This document shows positions 35,547-44,821 of a DNA stretch of 64,000 nucleotides, piece by piece (the first letter of the stretch is position 1; the number at the start of each line of letters is the position of its first letter). Below the pieces are notes generated by a model that searched no databases, was not told where the DNA came from, and saw only the letters and a list, made by a program, of their open reading frames with translations. The stretch is from an uncultured Sphingomonadaceae bacterium (lineage in GTDB: Bacteria; Pseudomonadota; Alphaproteobacteria; Sphingomonadales; Sphingomonadaceae), in the NCBI GenBank assembly GCA_947499975.1, contig CANMQE010000002.1, positions 248,001-312,000 of the forward strand. Reading direction: 5' to 3'. Both the position numbers and the translations under genes were made by a program.

Positions 35547-36410
35547 TCAACCGCGCACCGGCTTGTTGTCGATCAGCCGCGTTCCCCCGATCCTGGCTGC
35601 CACGAACAGGCGCGCATTGCCATTGTCTGCGTTCAGCAGTTCGATTGAGTCGGCATCGCGTAGCTCGGCATAATCCACCTGCGAAAATCCGGCACCAAGC
35701 AGGGCGTCCTCAAGCGCGGACAGCGTCGGCGACACATCGTGCCCGCCCAGGATGCGGGCTATCGCTTCGTCCAAGGCGCGGGGGATCGTAGCGGCTGACG
35801 CGCGGTTTTCGGCGGAGAGATAGGCGTTGCGGCTGCTCATCGCCAGGCCATCGGGATCGCGCACGATTGCAGCACCGTGGATGGCATCGACATGCGGCTG
35901 CGTCAGATCAAGGTCGCGCGCCATCCGCCGGATCACGGCAAGCTGCTGCCAGTCCTTCTCGCCGAACACGGCCATGTCGGGCCGTACCTGGTTGAACAGC
36001 TTGCACACCACGGTGGCCACCCCGTCGAAATGGCCGGGTCGATCCGCGCCGCACAGCCCCGCGCTCACCCCGGCAACGGAGACATTGGTGGCATAGCCTT
36101 CGGGATACATCGCCATCGTATCGGGTGCCCACAGCAGGGCCACGCCTTCTGCTTCCAGAAGGGCGGCATCGCGTGCCATCTGCCGCGGATACGCATCCAG
36201 ATCTTCCCCCTCGCCGAACTGCCTGGGGTTCACGAAAATGGAGACGGCCACGAAATCGGCCATCGCCGCAGCTTCGCGAACCAGTGTCAGGTGGCCTTCG
36301 TGCAGCGCACCCATAGTGGGGACAAGCGCCAGAGTTGCGCGATTTGCGCCGTTTCCGCGTATTTCATCCACAGCTTGGCGCAGCTTTGGCAGGGTGGTGA
36401 CTGTTTGCAT
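35547..36410 (-). CDS. panC: pantothenate synthetase (pantoate-beta-alanine ligase)
   Basis: A 287-residue ATP-dependent ligase joining pantoate and beta-alanine for coenzyme A. The nucleotidyltransferase HxGH site is in LVPTMGALHEGHLTLVREAA (about 28-47), and the KMSKS-like loop is IVRDPDGLAMSSRNAYLS. Also seen: VSIFVNPRQFGEGEDLDAYPR, VVCKLFNQVRPDMAVFGEKDWQQLAVIRRM. The start MQTVTTLPKL has GGAGCCC nine bases upstream; a frame to 36440 is less likely. It is divergent from mipZ, with a 67-bp gap. Confidence 0.96.
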   Translation of the reverse strand: MQTVTTLPKLRQAVDEIRGNGANRATLALVPTMGALHEGHLTLVREAAAMADFVAVSIFVNPRQFGEGEDLDAYPRQMARDAALLEAEGVALLWAPDTMAMYPEGYATNVSVAGVSAGLCGADRPGHFDGVATVVCKLFNQVRPDMAVFGEKDWQQLAVIRRMARDLDLTQPHVDAIHGAAIVRDPDGLAMSSRNAYLSAENRASAATIPRALDEAIARILGGHDVSPTLSALEDALLGAGFSQVDYAELRDADSIELLNADNGNARLFVAARIGGTRLIDNKPVRG

Positions 36411-36477
36411 GGGCGAAGGGCTCCGATAGACTGTATGCACGGCCTAGCGCCACAGATCATCGAGAGAAAGACCGACC

Positions 36478-37308
36478 GTGACAGCCCCCCATCGCATCGT
36501 ATTCGCCAATGAAAAGGGTGGCACTGGCAAATCCACCACCGCCGTGCATGTGGCCGTGGCTCTGGCCTACCAGGGAGCCAACGTCGCCGCGCTGGATCTC
36601 GACACGCGGCAGAAAACCTTCTTCCGCTATTGCGAGAACCGCGCCGAGACGCAGCGCCGACGCAATGTGAAACTGCCCGGGCCGGTGTTCGATACCTGCC
36701 ACGGCGACACGGTGCAGGAGCTGGAGGAAGAGGCGGAGCGCATCGGCGAGGGCATGGATTTCCTGCTGTTCGATACACCGGGCCGCGACGATCCTTTCGC
36801 CCGCCACGTGGCCGCCAGCGCCGATACTCTGGTCACGCCGATGAACGACAGTTTCGTGGATTTTGACCTGATCGGACAGGTCGACGCCGAGAATTTCAAG
36901 GTCCGCAAGCTGAGCTTCTATGCCGAGTTGATCTGGGAGGCGCGGATCAAGCGCAGCCGCGCGCAGATCGAGGAGCGCAAGCGCGAGATGGACTGGGTGG
37001 TGGTGCGCAACCGCACAGGCTACACCGATGCGCGCAACCAGCGCCGCATTGACGAAGCGCTAACGGAGCTTTCCAAGCGGGTCGGCTTTCGCGCGGTGCA
37101 GGGCCTATCCGAGCGCGTGGTCTATCGCGAGCTGTTTCCCTCCGGCCTGACCTTGCTGGACAAGGGGCATCTGGGAGAGCTGGGCACCAGCCACCTGGTG
37201 GCGCGGCAGGAACTGCGCAATCTGGTGGCGAACCTGAACCTGCGCGTGCCTAAGCGGGACGAGAAGGCCCCTCGCCTCGCCACGACGCCCATGGTGGAGC
37301 CGGCCTAG
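36478..37308 (+). CDS. mipZ: MipZ-type division-plane positioning ATPase (ParA/MinD family)
   Basis: A 276-residue ParA-like ATPase. The deviant Walker A NEKGGTGKSTTAVHVAVALA is at about 11-30, followed by VAALDLDTRQKTFFRYCENR. The Walker B-like MDFLLFDTPGRDDPFAR is at about 93-109 and DLIGQVDAENFKVRKLSFYAELIWEARIKR at about 129. This matches MipZ, the alphaproteobacterial inhibitor of FtsZ that forms a gradient from the ParB-bound origin. The start is GTG with GAGAG upstream. The next gene, a membrane J-domain protein, starts 3 bp after its stop. Confidence 0.93.
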   Translation: MTAPHRIVFANEKGGTGKSTTAVHVAVALAYQGANVAALDLDTRQKTFFRYCENRAETQRRRNVKLPGPVFDTCHGDTVQELEEEAERIGEGMDFLLFDTPGRDDPFARHVAASADTLVTPMNDSFVDFDLIGQVDAENFKVRKLSFYAELIWEARIKRSRAQIEERKREMDWVVVRNRTGYTDARNQRRIDEALTELSKRVGFRAVQGLSERVVYRELFPSGLTLLDKGHLGELGTSHLVARQELRNLVANLNLRVPKRDEKAPRLATTPMVEPA

Positions 37309-37311
37309 GCC

Positions 37312-37596
37312 ATGGGCAAGTTCATCGTCATCGTCGGCATAGTTATCCTGGTCTATTACTGGATCTTCAAGCGCTGGCCCTGGCAGCCCAAGCTGAACGC
37401 GAGCGAGCAGGCGGTTGCGCGGGCGCGGGAAACCCTTGGCGTTTCGCGCTTTGCTAATCGTAATGACATAATTGCCGCGCATAAGCGTCTCGTTGCCACG
37501 GTCCACCCGGACCGTGGCGGCAGCAACGCGCAGGTTCACGAGGCGAATGCCGCGCGTGATCTGCTGCTGGACGAGCTGCCTGACGCGCTGCAATAA
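37312..37596 (+). CDS. membrane-anchored J-domain protein
   Basis: A 94-residue protein with one N-terminal transmembrane helix (FIVIVGIVILVYYWIFKRW, about 4-22) and a C-terminal J-domain (about 33-90) with the diagnostic HPD at 65-67 (ATVHPDRGGS). The layout resembles Pam18/Tim14-like and DjlA-like proteins that bring Hsp70 (DnaK) to a membrane. The Hsp70 partner and client are unknown. It starts 3 bp after the mipZ stop, so the two are co-translated. Confidence 0.85.
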   Translation: MGKFIVIVGIVILVYYWIFKRWPWQPKLNASEQAVARARETLGVSRFANRNDIIAAHKRLVATVHPDRGGSNAQVHEANAARDLLLDELPDALQ

Positions 37597-37626
37597 TGCC
37601 GCGCTAACAAGGCCCGAGGAGCTTTC

Positions 37627-39057
37627 ATGACATACAAGTTCGATCCCACGATCCTGCGCGAATACGATATTCGCGGCATCATCGGCGAAACGCTGGGCGC
37701 AGACGATGCGCGCGCCATCGGTCGCGGGTTCGGCACCTTGCTGCGCCGCGACCTGGAAGACAGCGGACGCAAGCCGAAGGTCGCGGTGGGATATGACGGG
37801 CGAGTAAGCTCCACCATGCTGGAGCACGCGCTGATCGAGGGCCTGACGGGAAGCGGCTGCGACGTGCGTCGCATCGGCATGGGGGCCACCCCGATGCTGT
37901 ATTACGCCGAGGCTTCAGCCGAAGAGGTGGATGGCGGCATTCAGATAACTGGCAGCCACAATCCCGCCAATTACAATGGCTTCAAGATGGTATTTCGTGG
38001 CCGGCCCTTCTTCGGGTCCGACATCCAGACCATCGGGAAGATGGCTGCCGAAGGTGACTGGCTCGACGGGTCCGGCTCTGTCGAGAGCGTCGACATCATC
38101 GAAGAGTATATCGAGCGTCTGCTGACTGCACTCTCTGGGGTGGATGAAGCTGCGCTCTCCAGCCTCAAGGTTGGCTGGGATGCGGGCAACGGCGCTGCCG
38201 GCCCCGCGCTGGAGCTCCTCGCCAAGCGTCTTCCAGGTGAGCACCACTTGCTGTTCACTGAAGTCGACGGTAATTTTCCCAATCATCATCCTGATCCCAC
38301 TGTTGAGGCCAACCTTGCCGACCTCAAGGCGCTTGTCGCCGAGAAGAACCTCGACTTTGGAGTAGCTTTCGATGGCGACGGCGACCGGATCGGCGCGATC
38401 GACGGCGAAGGCCGCGTCATCTGGGGGGATCAACTACTGATGATTTACGCCGAAGACCTCCTCGCAAGACTACCTAACTCCACCGTTATCGCCGATGTGA
38501 AGGCCAGCCGCGCGCTGTTCGATCACGTGGAAAAATGCGGCGGCAAGCCCGTGATGTGGAAGACCGGGCACTCGCTGATTAAGTCCAAAATGAAGGAAAC
38601 GTCTTCGCCTCTGGCGGGCGAGATGAGCGGCCACGTGTTTTTCGCGGACGATTACTACGGTTTCGACGACGCGCTTTATGCAGGCGTGCGGTTGATCGCC
38701 GCTTCTGCCCGGCTCGGCAAATCGGTGTCGCAGTTGCGCGAGGACATGCCCGACATGCTCAACACGCCGGAAATGCGCTTCCAGGTCGATGAAAGCCGCA
38801 AGTTTGCCGCGATCGACGAGGTGAAGGCGCGCATGACCGGAGACGATGTGCCTGCTGGCGTGGAAGTGAACGCCACCGATGGCGTGCGCGTTACCAATTC
38901 CGACGGTTGGTGGCTGCTGCGCGCATCCAACACGCAGGACGTTCTGGTGGCCCGCGCCGAGAGCGATAGCGAGGACGGGCTGGAGCGCCTGATGCACCAG
39001 ATCGACGAGCAATTGGCGCTGAGCGGCCTGGAGCGCGGCGAAAGTGTGGGACACTAA
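37627..39057 (+). CDS. phosphomannomutase/phosphoglucomutase
   Basis: A 476-residue alpha-D-phosphohexomutase that moves phosphate between C6 and C1 of mannose or glucose for nucleotide-sugar and envelope polysaccharide supply. Motifs in order: REYDIRGIIGETLGADDARAIGRGFGTLL (about 10-38), the phosphoserine loop QITGSHNPANYNGFKM (about 103-118), the metal loop FDGDGDRIGAIDGEGR (about 249-264), the sugar loop AGEMSGHVFFADDYYG (about 334-349) and the phosphate loop around RASNTQDVLVARAES (about 436-450). AlgC/ManB naming would fit, but the preferred sugar cannot be read. A GAGGAGC ribosome site is present. Confidence 0.93.
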   Translation: MTYKFDPTILREYDIRGIIGETLGADDARAIGRGFGTLLRRDLEDSGRKPKVAVGYDGRVSSTMLEHALIEGLTGSGCDVRRIGMGATPMLYYAEASAEEVDGGIQITGSHNPANYNGFKMVFRGRPFFGSDIQTIGKMAAEGDWLDGSGSVESVDIIEEYIERLLTALSGVDEAALSSLKVGWDAGNGAAGPALELLAKRLPGEHHLLFTEVDGNFPNHHPDPTVEANLADLKALVAEKNLDFGVAFDGDGDRIGAIDGEGRVIWGDQLLMIYAEDLLARLPNSTVIADVKASRALFDHVEKCGGKPVMWKTGHSLIKSKMKETSSPLAGEMSGHVFFADDYYGFDDALYAGVRLIAASARLGKSVSQLREDMPDMLNTPEMRFQVDESRKFAAIDEVKARMTGDDVPAGVEVNATDGVRVTNSDGWWLLRASNTQDVLVARAESDSEDGLERLMHQIDEQLALSGLERGESVGH

Positions 39058-39072
39058 AGGGGAATAGAGACG

Positions 39073-39900
39073 ATGGTTGGTAGATTCCTGTGCGCTCTGA
39101 CGGGCGCGGCTTTACTGGTGTGCACGCCGGCCGCGGCTCTGGCACAGTCCCAGCCCTCCGAGCCCTCGGAGCAGGAGATGGAGCAGACCTTTGCCATGCT
39201 CTCTGGCGTGTTCGAGTTGGAGCCCTTGACCGCCGAGCAGGAGGCGCGCCTGCCCCTGGCGCGAGAAATCGTGGAGAAGGTCATGCCGGAAGGCGCGATG
39301 ATGGAGGTGATGGGCTCCACCTTTGCCAGCGTGCTTGGCCCGATCGAGCAAATGGCGAATGCCGATACCGCCACGGCCTTGTCATCCTCCCTCGGATACA
39401 GGCCTGCCGAGCTGGATCTGGACGAGGAGGAGACCGCCGAAATTCTGAAGCTGATCGATCCGGCCTGGCAAGATCGCACTGCGGCGCTCAGCAGCGTGAC
39501 AACATCCATGATGACGGACATGACGACGCGCATGGAGCCGCTGATGCGCGATGTGATGGGGGAGCTTTACGCCATCTATTTCGATGCGGAGGAACTGGCC
39601 GATATCAACGCTTTCTTCGCCACCGAAAGCGGGTCGAGCTTCGCCCGGCAATCCTACGCTATGGCCGGCGATCCGCGGATCATGGCTGCCATGTTCCAGG
39701 ATCCCGAGGTGATGCTGGGTGCAGTTGCGCAGATGCCTGTAGCGATGGAAGCGGCCTTGGCCGACATTCCTGAGGCGCGCGAATTTGAGCAACTCTCACC
39801 CGAGGCACGCAGGCGGGTGATGGAACTTACCGGACTTTCCGCCGAGGAATTGCGCGAAGCTCTGGCCGCGGCTGCGGAGATGCGCGCGTCGGGCATGTAG
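39073..39900 (+). CDS. secreted DUF2059 protein
   Basis: A 275-residue periplasmic protein. The signal peptide is FLCALTGAALLVCTPAAALA, with cleavage near residue 25. The DUF2059 core is LMRDVMGELYAIYFDAEELADINAFFATESGSSFARQSYAMAGDPRIM (about 157-205). The C-terminal helix LSPEARRRVMELTGLSAEELREALAAAAEM is charged. The function of DUF2059 is unknown. It begins 15 bp after the phosphohexomutase gene and is probably in its operon. Confidence 0.8.
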   Translation: MVGRFLCALTGAALLVCTPAAALAQSQPSEPSEQEMEQTFAMLSGVFELEPLTAEQEARLPLAREIVEKVMPEGAMMEVMGSTFASVLGPIEQMANADTATALSSSLGYRPAELDLDEEETAEILKLIDPAWQDRTAALSSVTTSMMTDMTTRMEPLMRDVMGELYAIYFDAEELADINAFFATESGSSFARQSYAMAGDPRIMAAMFQDPEVMLGAVAQMPVAMEAALADIPEAREFEQLSPEARRRVMELTGLSAEELREALAAAAEMRASGM

Positions 39901-39969
39901 CGCCAGAGGCGCGCGCATGGCGGGCATTGATGGTTTGACGGAACGCGGTGCTTGGCCGAACGCTTTCGT

Positions 39970-42429
39970 ATGGTGAAAGCCGCAATCCCTCCTGAAATCA
40001 CCGACTGGTTTGCCAGCCGTGACTGGCGCGTGCGGCGGCATCAGGAGGAGATGCTCAGCGCATCGGACGCCGGCAAGCACGCAATGCTGGTGGCCGATAC
40101 GGGCGCGGGCAAGACACTCGCAGGCTTTCTGCCCACGCTCGCCGCTTTCTGCCCGTCCCGCATCGGTGACGGGGAGCGGCCACAGGGACTGCACACGCTG
40201 TACATCTCACCGCTGAAGGCGCTGGCGCACGACGTGCAGCGCAATCTGCTCACCCCGGTGGAGGAAATGGGCCTCGACCTGCGGATTGAGACGCGCAGCG
40301 GGGATACCCCGTCGGACCGAAAGCGGCGCCAGCGGGCCAAGCCGCCCAACGTGCTGCTGACGACACCTGAAAGCCTCTCCCTCCTTCTCAGCTTTGAAGA
40401 CAGCCTGACGCTGTTTGAGGGGTTGAAGCGGGTGGTGGTGGACGAGATCCACGCTTTCGCAACCCAAAAGCGCGGTGACCTGCTGGCGCTTGCCCTGTCA
40501 CGGTTGCAGGCCATCGCGCCCGATATGCAGCGCGCGGCGCTCTCCGCCACCGTCGCGGATCCCGAAGGCTACCGGGCATGGATCGCGCCCTGGGGCGATA
40601 TCGACAGTGTTGCGCTGGTGGAAGGCGAGCAGGGCGCGGAGCCCGAGGTGGAAATCCTGTTGCCGGAGGAGGAGCGCGTGCCGTGGGGCGGTCACGCGGC
40701 CACATGGTCCATCCCGCAGCTTTACCAGCGCATTCGCAAGAACAACACGACGCTGGTGTTCACCAACACCCGCTTCCTTGCCGAATATATCTTCCAGCAC
40801 CTGTGGGATGCAAACGAGGACAATCTGCCGATCGGTATCCACCACGGATCGCTTTCGAAAGAGGCGCGCCGCAAGGTGGAAGGCGCAATGGCGCGGGGCG
40901 AATTGCGGGCACTGGTGTGCACGGCCAGCCTCGATCTGGGCGTGGACTGGGGCGATATCGACATGGTGGTGCAGATGGGCGCGCCAAAGGGCTCCAGCCG
41001 CCTTCTGCAGCGCATCGGACGGGCGAACCATAGGCTGGACCAGCCCAGCCGCGCCCTGCTGGTGCCGGGCAACCGCTTCGAATTCCTGGAAGCCACCGCA
41101 GCGATGCAGGCGGTGGACGAAGGCCAGCGCGACGGCGAGGATTTCCGCCCCGGCGGGCTGGACGTGCTGGCCCAGCACGTGATGGCCTGCGCCTGCGCCG
41201 CGCCTTTCCGGGAAGATGACCTGCTTGACCAGATCCGGTCATGCTGGCCCTACGCGATGGTGGACAAGGAACAGTTCAGCCGCGTGCTGGCCTTCGTTGC
41301 TACCGGCGGATACGCGCTGAAAGCCTATGACAAGTTCAAGCGCATAACCCGCGACAAGGATGGCGTGTGGAGACTGTCCCACCCGGAGCAGGCGCATCGC
41401 CACCGGATGAATGCGGGCATCATCGTCGACTCCGAAATGCTGGAGGTACGTTTTCGCAACGGCCGTTCTCTTGGCAGGGTGGAAGAACGCTTCGCCGCCT
41501 CGCTGCGCCCCGGTGACACGTTCCAGTTCAGCGGCGTGAACGTGGAAGTCGAGCAGTTGAAGGACATGGAACTGATCGTTCGCGCCAGCGCGAAATCGGC
41601 GATGATCCCGTCCTACGGCGGGCTACGCCTGCCCCTTACCACCCATCTGGCGGACCGCGTGCGCGCCCTGCTGATGGACAGGGCCGGATGGGCGCGTTTT
41701 CCCGACGACGTGCGTGAATGGCTGGAGGTGCAGGACTGGCGCAGCCGCATGCCGGGACCGGAAAGCCTGCTGGTCGAAAGCTTTCCGCACGCAAAGCGCC
41801 ACTACACCGTCTACTATACCTTCACCGGCTGGAACGCGAACCAGTCGCTGGGCATGTTGATCACCGCGCGAATGGAATCCATGGGGCTGATGCCAGGCGG
41901 TTTCGTGGCCAATGATTATTCGCTGGCGGTGTGGGGGCTGAAGCCGGTGGAGGACCCGCGCCCGCTACTCTCGCCCGACATCCTGACCGAGGAATTCATC
42001 GACTGGGTGCAGGATTCGCACCTCTTGCGGCGCGCCTTTCGCGAAGTGGCGGTGATTGGCGGACTGGTGGAGCGCCAGCATCCCGGCAAGCGCAAGAGCG
42101 GGCGGCAGGTCACCTTCAGCACCGATCTCATCTACGACGTGCTGCGCAAGTACGAGCCCGATCATGTGCTGATCGAAGCGGCATGGGCCGATGCGCGTAC
42201 CCGCATGACCGACATCGGCCGCCTGGGCGATCTCCTGGACACCGCTGCGGAAAAGCTGGATCACGTGGTGCTCGACAGGGTCAGCCCGCTGGCGGTGCCG
42301 GTGATGGTGATGATCGGGCGTGAAAGCGTGCCACAGGGCGCGCAGGATGACGAACTGCTGCTGGAGGCGGAAACGCTGGCGGGCGCGGCGATGCGGGTGG
42401 ATGGACTGCCCGAAGGCGCCGGGAACTGA
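39970..42429 (+). CDS. ligase-associated DNA damage response DEXH-box helicase (Lhr-type)
   Basis: An ~819-residue superfamily 2 helicase of the Lhr-like type usually encoded beside an ATP-dependent DNA ligase and nuclease in bacterial repair cassettes. Motifs: MLVADTGAGKTLAGFLPTL (Walker A, about 38-56), VVVDEIHAFATQKRGDLLALALSRL (DEIH, about 156), ALSATVADPEGYRAW (motif III), CTASLDLGVDWGDIDMVVQMGAPKGSSRLLQRIGRANHRLD (motifs V and VI, about 317-357). The long C-terminal Lhr region continues to residue 819. The expected ligase and exonuclease genes are not next to it here. ATG 39970 is chosen over TTG 39952. Confidence 0.9.
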   Translation: MVKAAIPPEITDWFASRDWRVRRHQEEMLSASDAGKHAMLVADTGAGKTLAGFLPTLAAFCPSRIGDGERPQGLHTLYISPLKALAHDVQRNLLTPVEEMGLDLRIETRSGDTPSDRKRRQRAKPPNVLLTTPESLSLLLSFEDSLTLFEGLKRVVVDEIHAFATQKRGDLLALALSRLQAIAPDMQRAALSATVADPEGYRAWIAPWGDIDSVALVEGEQGAEPEVEILLPEEERVPWGGHAATWSIPQLYQRIRKNNTTLVFTNTRFLAEYIFQHLWDANEDNLPIGIHHGSLSKEARRKVEGAMARGELRALVCTASLDLGVDWGDIDMVVQMGAPKGSSRLLQRIGRANHRLDQPSRALLVPGNRFEFLEATAAMQAVDEGQRDGEDFRPGGLDVLAQHVMACACAAPFREDDLLDQIRSCWPYAMVDKEQFSRVLAFVATGGYALKAYDKFKRITRDKDGVWRLSHPEQAHRHRMNAGIIVDSEMLEVRFRNGRSLGRVEERFAASLRPGDTFQFSGVNVEVEQLKDMELIVRASAKSAMIPSYGGLRLPLTTHLADRVRALLMDRAGWARFPDDVREWLEVQDWRSRMPGPESLLVESFPHAKRHYTVYYTFTGWNANQSLGMLITARMESMGLMPGGFVANDYSLAVWGLKPVEDPRPLLSPDILTEEFIDWVQDSHLLRRAFREVAVIGGLVERQHPGKRKSGRQVTFSTDLIYDVLRKYEPDHVLIEAAWADARTRMTDIGRLGDLLDTAAEKLDHVVLDRVSPLAVPVMVMIGRESVPQGAQDDELLLEAETLAGAAMRVDGLPEGAGN

Positions 42430-42433
42430 GCTT

Positions 42434-43090
42434 TCAGGCGGGGAGCCACTGCAAGAGCCCCGGCAGTTCTCTTGCAGCATAGTCGACTTGCAGAACGCGC
42501 CGTCTGCCTGGCGTGGTGGACGCGCTGGATGCGTGCAGGATGGGCGTGGCATAGCTCCAGATGTCACCTGCCGTGGCAAGGCACGTCGCCGTACCGCATT
42601 GCTCGACGATGCTCGCAACGTCCTTCTCCGCGATCCGGCCATACTCATGCGACCCCGGCGATATGACGAGTGGTGCGTTATTCTCGGTCACGTCATCGAG
42701 GTGAATACGCAAGGTTATCATGCTGGCGAGGATGGCGAATGGTGGTTCTACGTGCGCAACACCTTGCTTCAGCGTCCAGTGATTGAACCCCGGAACCTCT
42801 ACCCTCCGCCTGACGGAGATGGTGCGATCCTGGTGCCACGCCAAGGCCCAGTTGTTTGCCGGTGTCTTGTCGAAGAGGACTGCGCGGACCGGGCGCGCGC
42901 GAGCGCCAAGGCTCGACCTTGCGATCTTTCCAGCGGCAACTTCAACGAGTCAAAAGGCGAGGGGGCGTAGATCGGCAAAGCGATGTCCCGGTCCGGCTCC
43001 GCAGGTTCTGCTCAGGGCTTCCAGCAAGGGGCCGAGTTGCTGACGGCACGCGGCAGGGTGGTGCCGCGCGCCTGTGGGGTCTTCAAACAT
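42434..43090 (-). pseudogene. PhyH-type (phytanoyl-CoA dioxygenase) gene with in-frame stop
   Basis: Read without interruption, the frame encodes 218 residues from MFEDPTGARHHPA to the C-terminus, the length of a small bacterial PhyH Fe(II)/2-oxoglutarate dioxygenase. After codon 46 (...FADLRPLAF) there is a TGA (42950-42952), and the same frame resumes (LVEVAAGKIARSSLGARARPVRAVLFDKTPANNWALAWHQDRT). The iron ligands WHQD and ILHAS and the 2-oxoglutarate Arg (RRVLQVDY) lie after the stop. No good start exists just after the TGA; a TTG at 42844 would drop the LFDKTP region. It follows exbD3 by 43 bp in the same direction. A sequencing error at one base could produce the same picture. Confidence 0.72.
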
Positions 43091-43132
43091 CCAACTGTGC
43101 TGCCCCATTCAGGCGGCAAGCACAATCGCGTC

Positions 43133-43576
43133 CTATTCGGTGTCGAACTGGCGATACCGCTCGTTTCCGACAAATGCGAACTTGTCGAGCTTTGCGTCTG
43201 CCACGGCGTTTATCACGTGAACGCTGTCTGCGTAGCTGGCGTTGGCTTCCGGCTCGAAGCGGATGAGGGGCATCTCTACCTGCGCGGCCGCGGCGGCAAG
43301 GCGCGCGTCGAGCTGTGCGCCCGTGACAGCCTCGCCGTTCCACAGCACGGATCCGTTCTGCTGCACGACGAGCGCGACGGCTTCGTAATTCGAGGGGGCG
43401 ACAGGGCCGGGGCCCGGAAGGTCAACGTCCAGCCTGTGCGTTGCAATTGGAATGGAAAGGATCAGCATGACGAGCAGGACCAGCAACACGTCGATCAACG
43501 GGGTGATGTTCAGCTGGCTCATCGGTTGGGGCACCGTGCTGAAATTGCGATCGAGCATCCGGGAACGTATGGCCAT
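43133..43576 (-). CDS. exbD: ExbD/TolR family protein (third copy)
   Basis: A 147-residue ExbD: one N-terminal helix after a short cytoplasmic part (MSQLNITPLIDVLLVLLVMLILSIPIATH, about 19-47) with the essential Asp in PLID, then a periplasmic domain ending FEPEANASYADSVHVINAVADAKLDKFAFVGNERYRQF. It works with ExbB and TonB to harness proton motive force. It is close in sequence to the ExbD just upstream (shared FEPEANASY...FVGNE-YR-F), pointing to a tandem duplication. It is separated from that gene by an intrinsic terminator. The start has GGAGAG upstream. Confidence 0.92.
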   Translation of the reverse strand: MAIRSRMLDRNFSTVPQPMSQLNITPLIDVLLVLLVMLILSIPIATHRLDVDLPGPGPVAPSNYEAVALVVQQNGSVLWNGEAVTGAQLDARLAAAAAQVEMPLIRFEPEANASYADSVHVINAVADAKLDKFAFVGNERYRQFDTE

Positions 43577-43685
43577 GTCACTCTCCAGTTTTATGTAACA
43601 GGATAACATCACAAAACGCGATGGCGGTCAAATTCTGGAATTCGCTCGGATTGACGCGCCGCCCCCCGACGGATCGCAGGCACAA

Positions 43686-43715
43686 AAAAGGGGCGGATCG
43701 CTCCGCCCCTCTTTA
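43686..43715 (-). terminator. intrinsic terminator after second exbD
   Basis: GGGGCGGA (43690-43697) and TCCGCCCC (43702-43709) form an 8-bp stem with a TCGC loop. On the minus strand it is followed by a run of T residues, giving a canonical terminator for the tonB-exbB-exbD-exbD message. The third exbD lies beyond it. Confidence 0.85.
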
Positions 43716-43732
43716 TTTGCTGCTGGCGAGGA

Positions 43733-44167
43733 TCAATCCTTGCCGAAGCTGCGATACTTCTCGTTGCCGACGAAGCCGAACTTGGTGACGCCGCTGGCCT
43801 TGATGATGTTGAGCACCTTGGCCGACAGGTCGTAGCTGGCGTTCGCTTCCGGTTCGAACTGCAGTTCCGGCTCCACCGCGAAGGTGAGAGACTGCTGCAG
43901 GTTTCCAACCAGTTCACCCTGGCTGATCGTCTCTGCGTTCCAGAGGATCTGGCCGTCCGGGGTCAGCACGATCTTGTTCTTCACCGGGTCCACATCGGGA
44001 GTATCCGGGTTGTTGGTGGGCGAGGGCAGGTCGATATTGACCGCGTGCGTCGCCACCGGGATGGTGATGATGAACATGATGAGAAGCACGAGCAAGACGT
44101 CGATCAACGGCGTCATGTTCATGTCCATCATCGGTTCGCCATCGTCACTGCCGCCTGACATTGCCAT
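43733..44167 (-). CDS. exbD: ExbD/TolR family protein (second copy)
   Basis: A 144-residue ExbD of the TonB energising complex. After a short acidic N-terminus, MNMTPLIDVLLVLLIMFIITIPVATHAVNIDLP (about 17-49) forms the transmembrane helix with the proton-carrying Asp. The periplasmic domain ends LQFEPEANASYDLSAKVLNIIKASGVTKFGFVGNEKYRSF. It starts 36 bp after the first exbD and ends before a strong terminator. It is more similar to the third copy than to the first. Confidence 0.93.
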   Translation of the reverse strand: MAMSGGSDDGEPMMDMNMTPLIDVLLVLLIMFIITIPVATHAVNIDLPSPTNNPDTPDVDPVKNKIVLTPDGQILWNAETISQGELVGNLQQSLTFAVEPELQFEPEANASYDLSAKVLNIIKASGVTKFGFVGNEKYRSFGKD

Positions 44168-44203
44168 GGTAGCTTACTCCTTAAATTGCTCGTCCGGCGT
44201 CGA

Positions 44204-44740
<537 letters not shown>

Positions 44741-44821
44741 GTCTCTAGTCCTATCTCAGATTACGTATTCAGGTGGCGGGCGCTCGCATGCGAAAGCGCC
44801 CGCCAATTCGGATTGCCGAGC

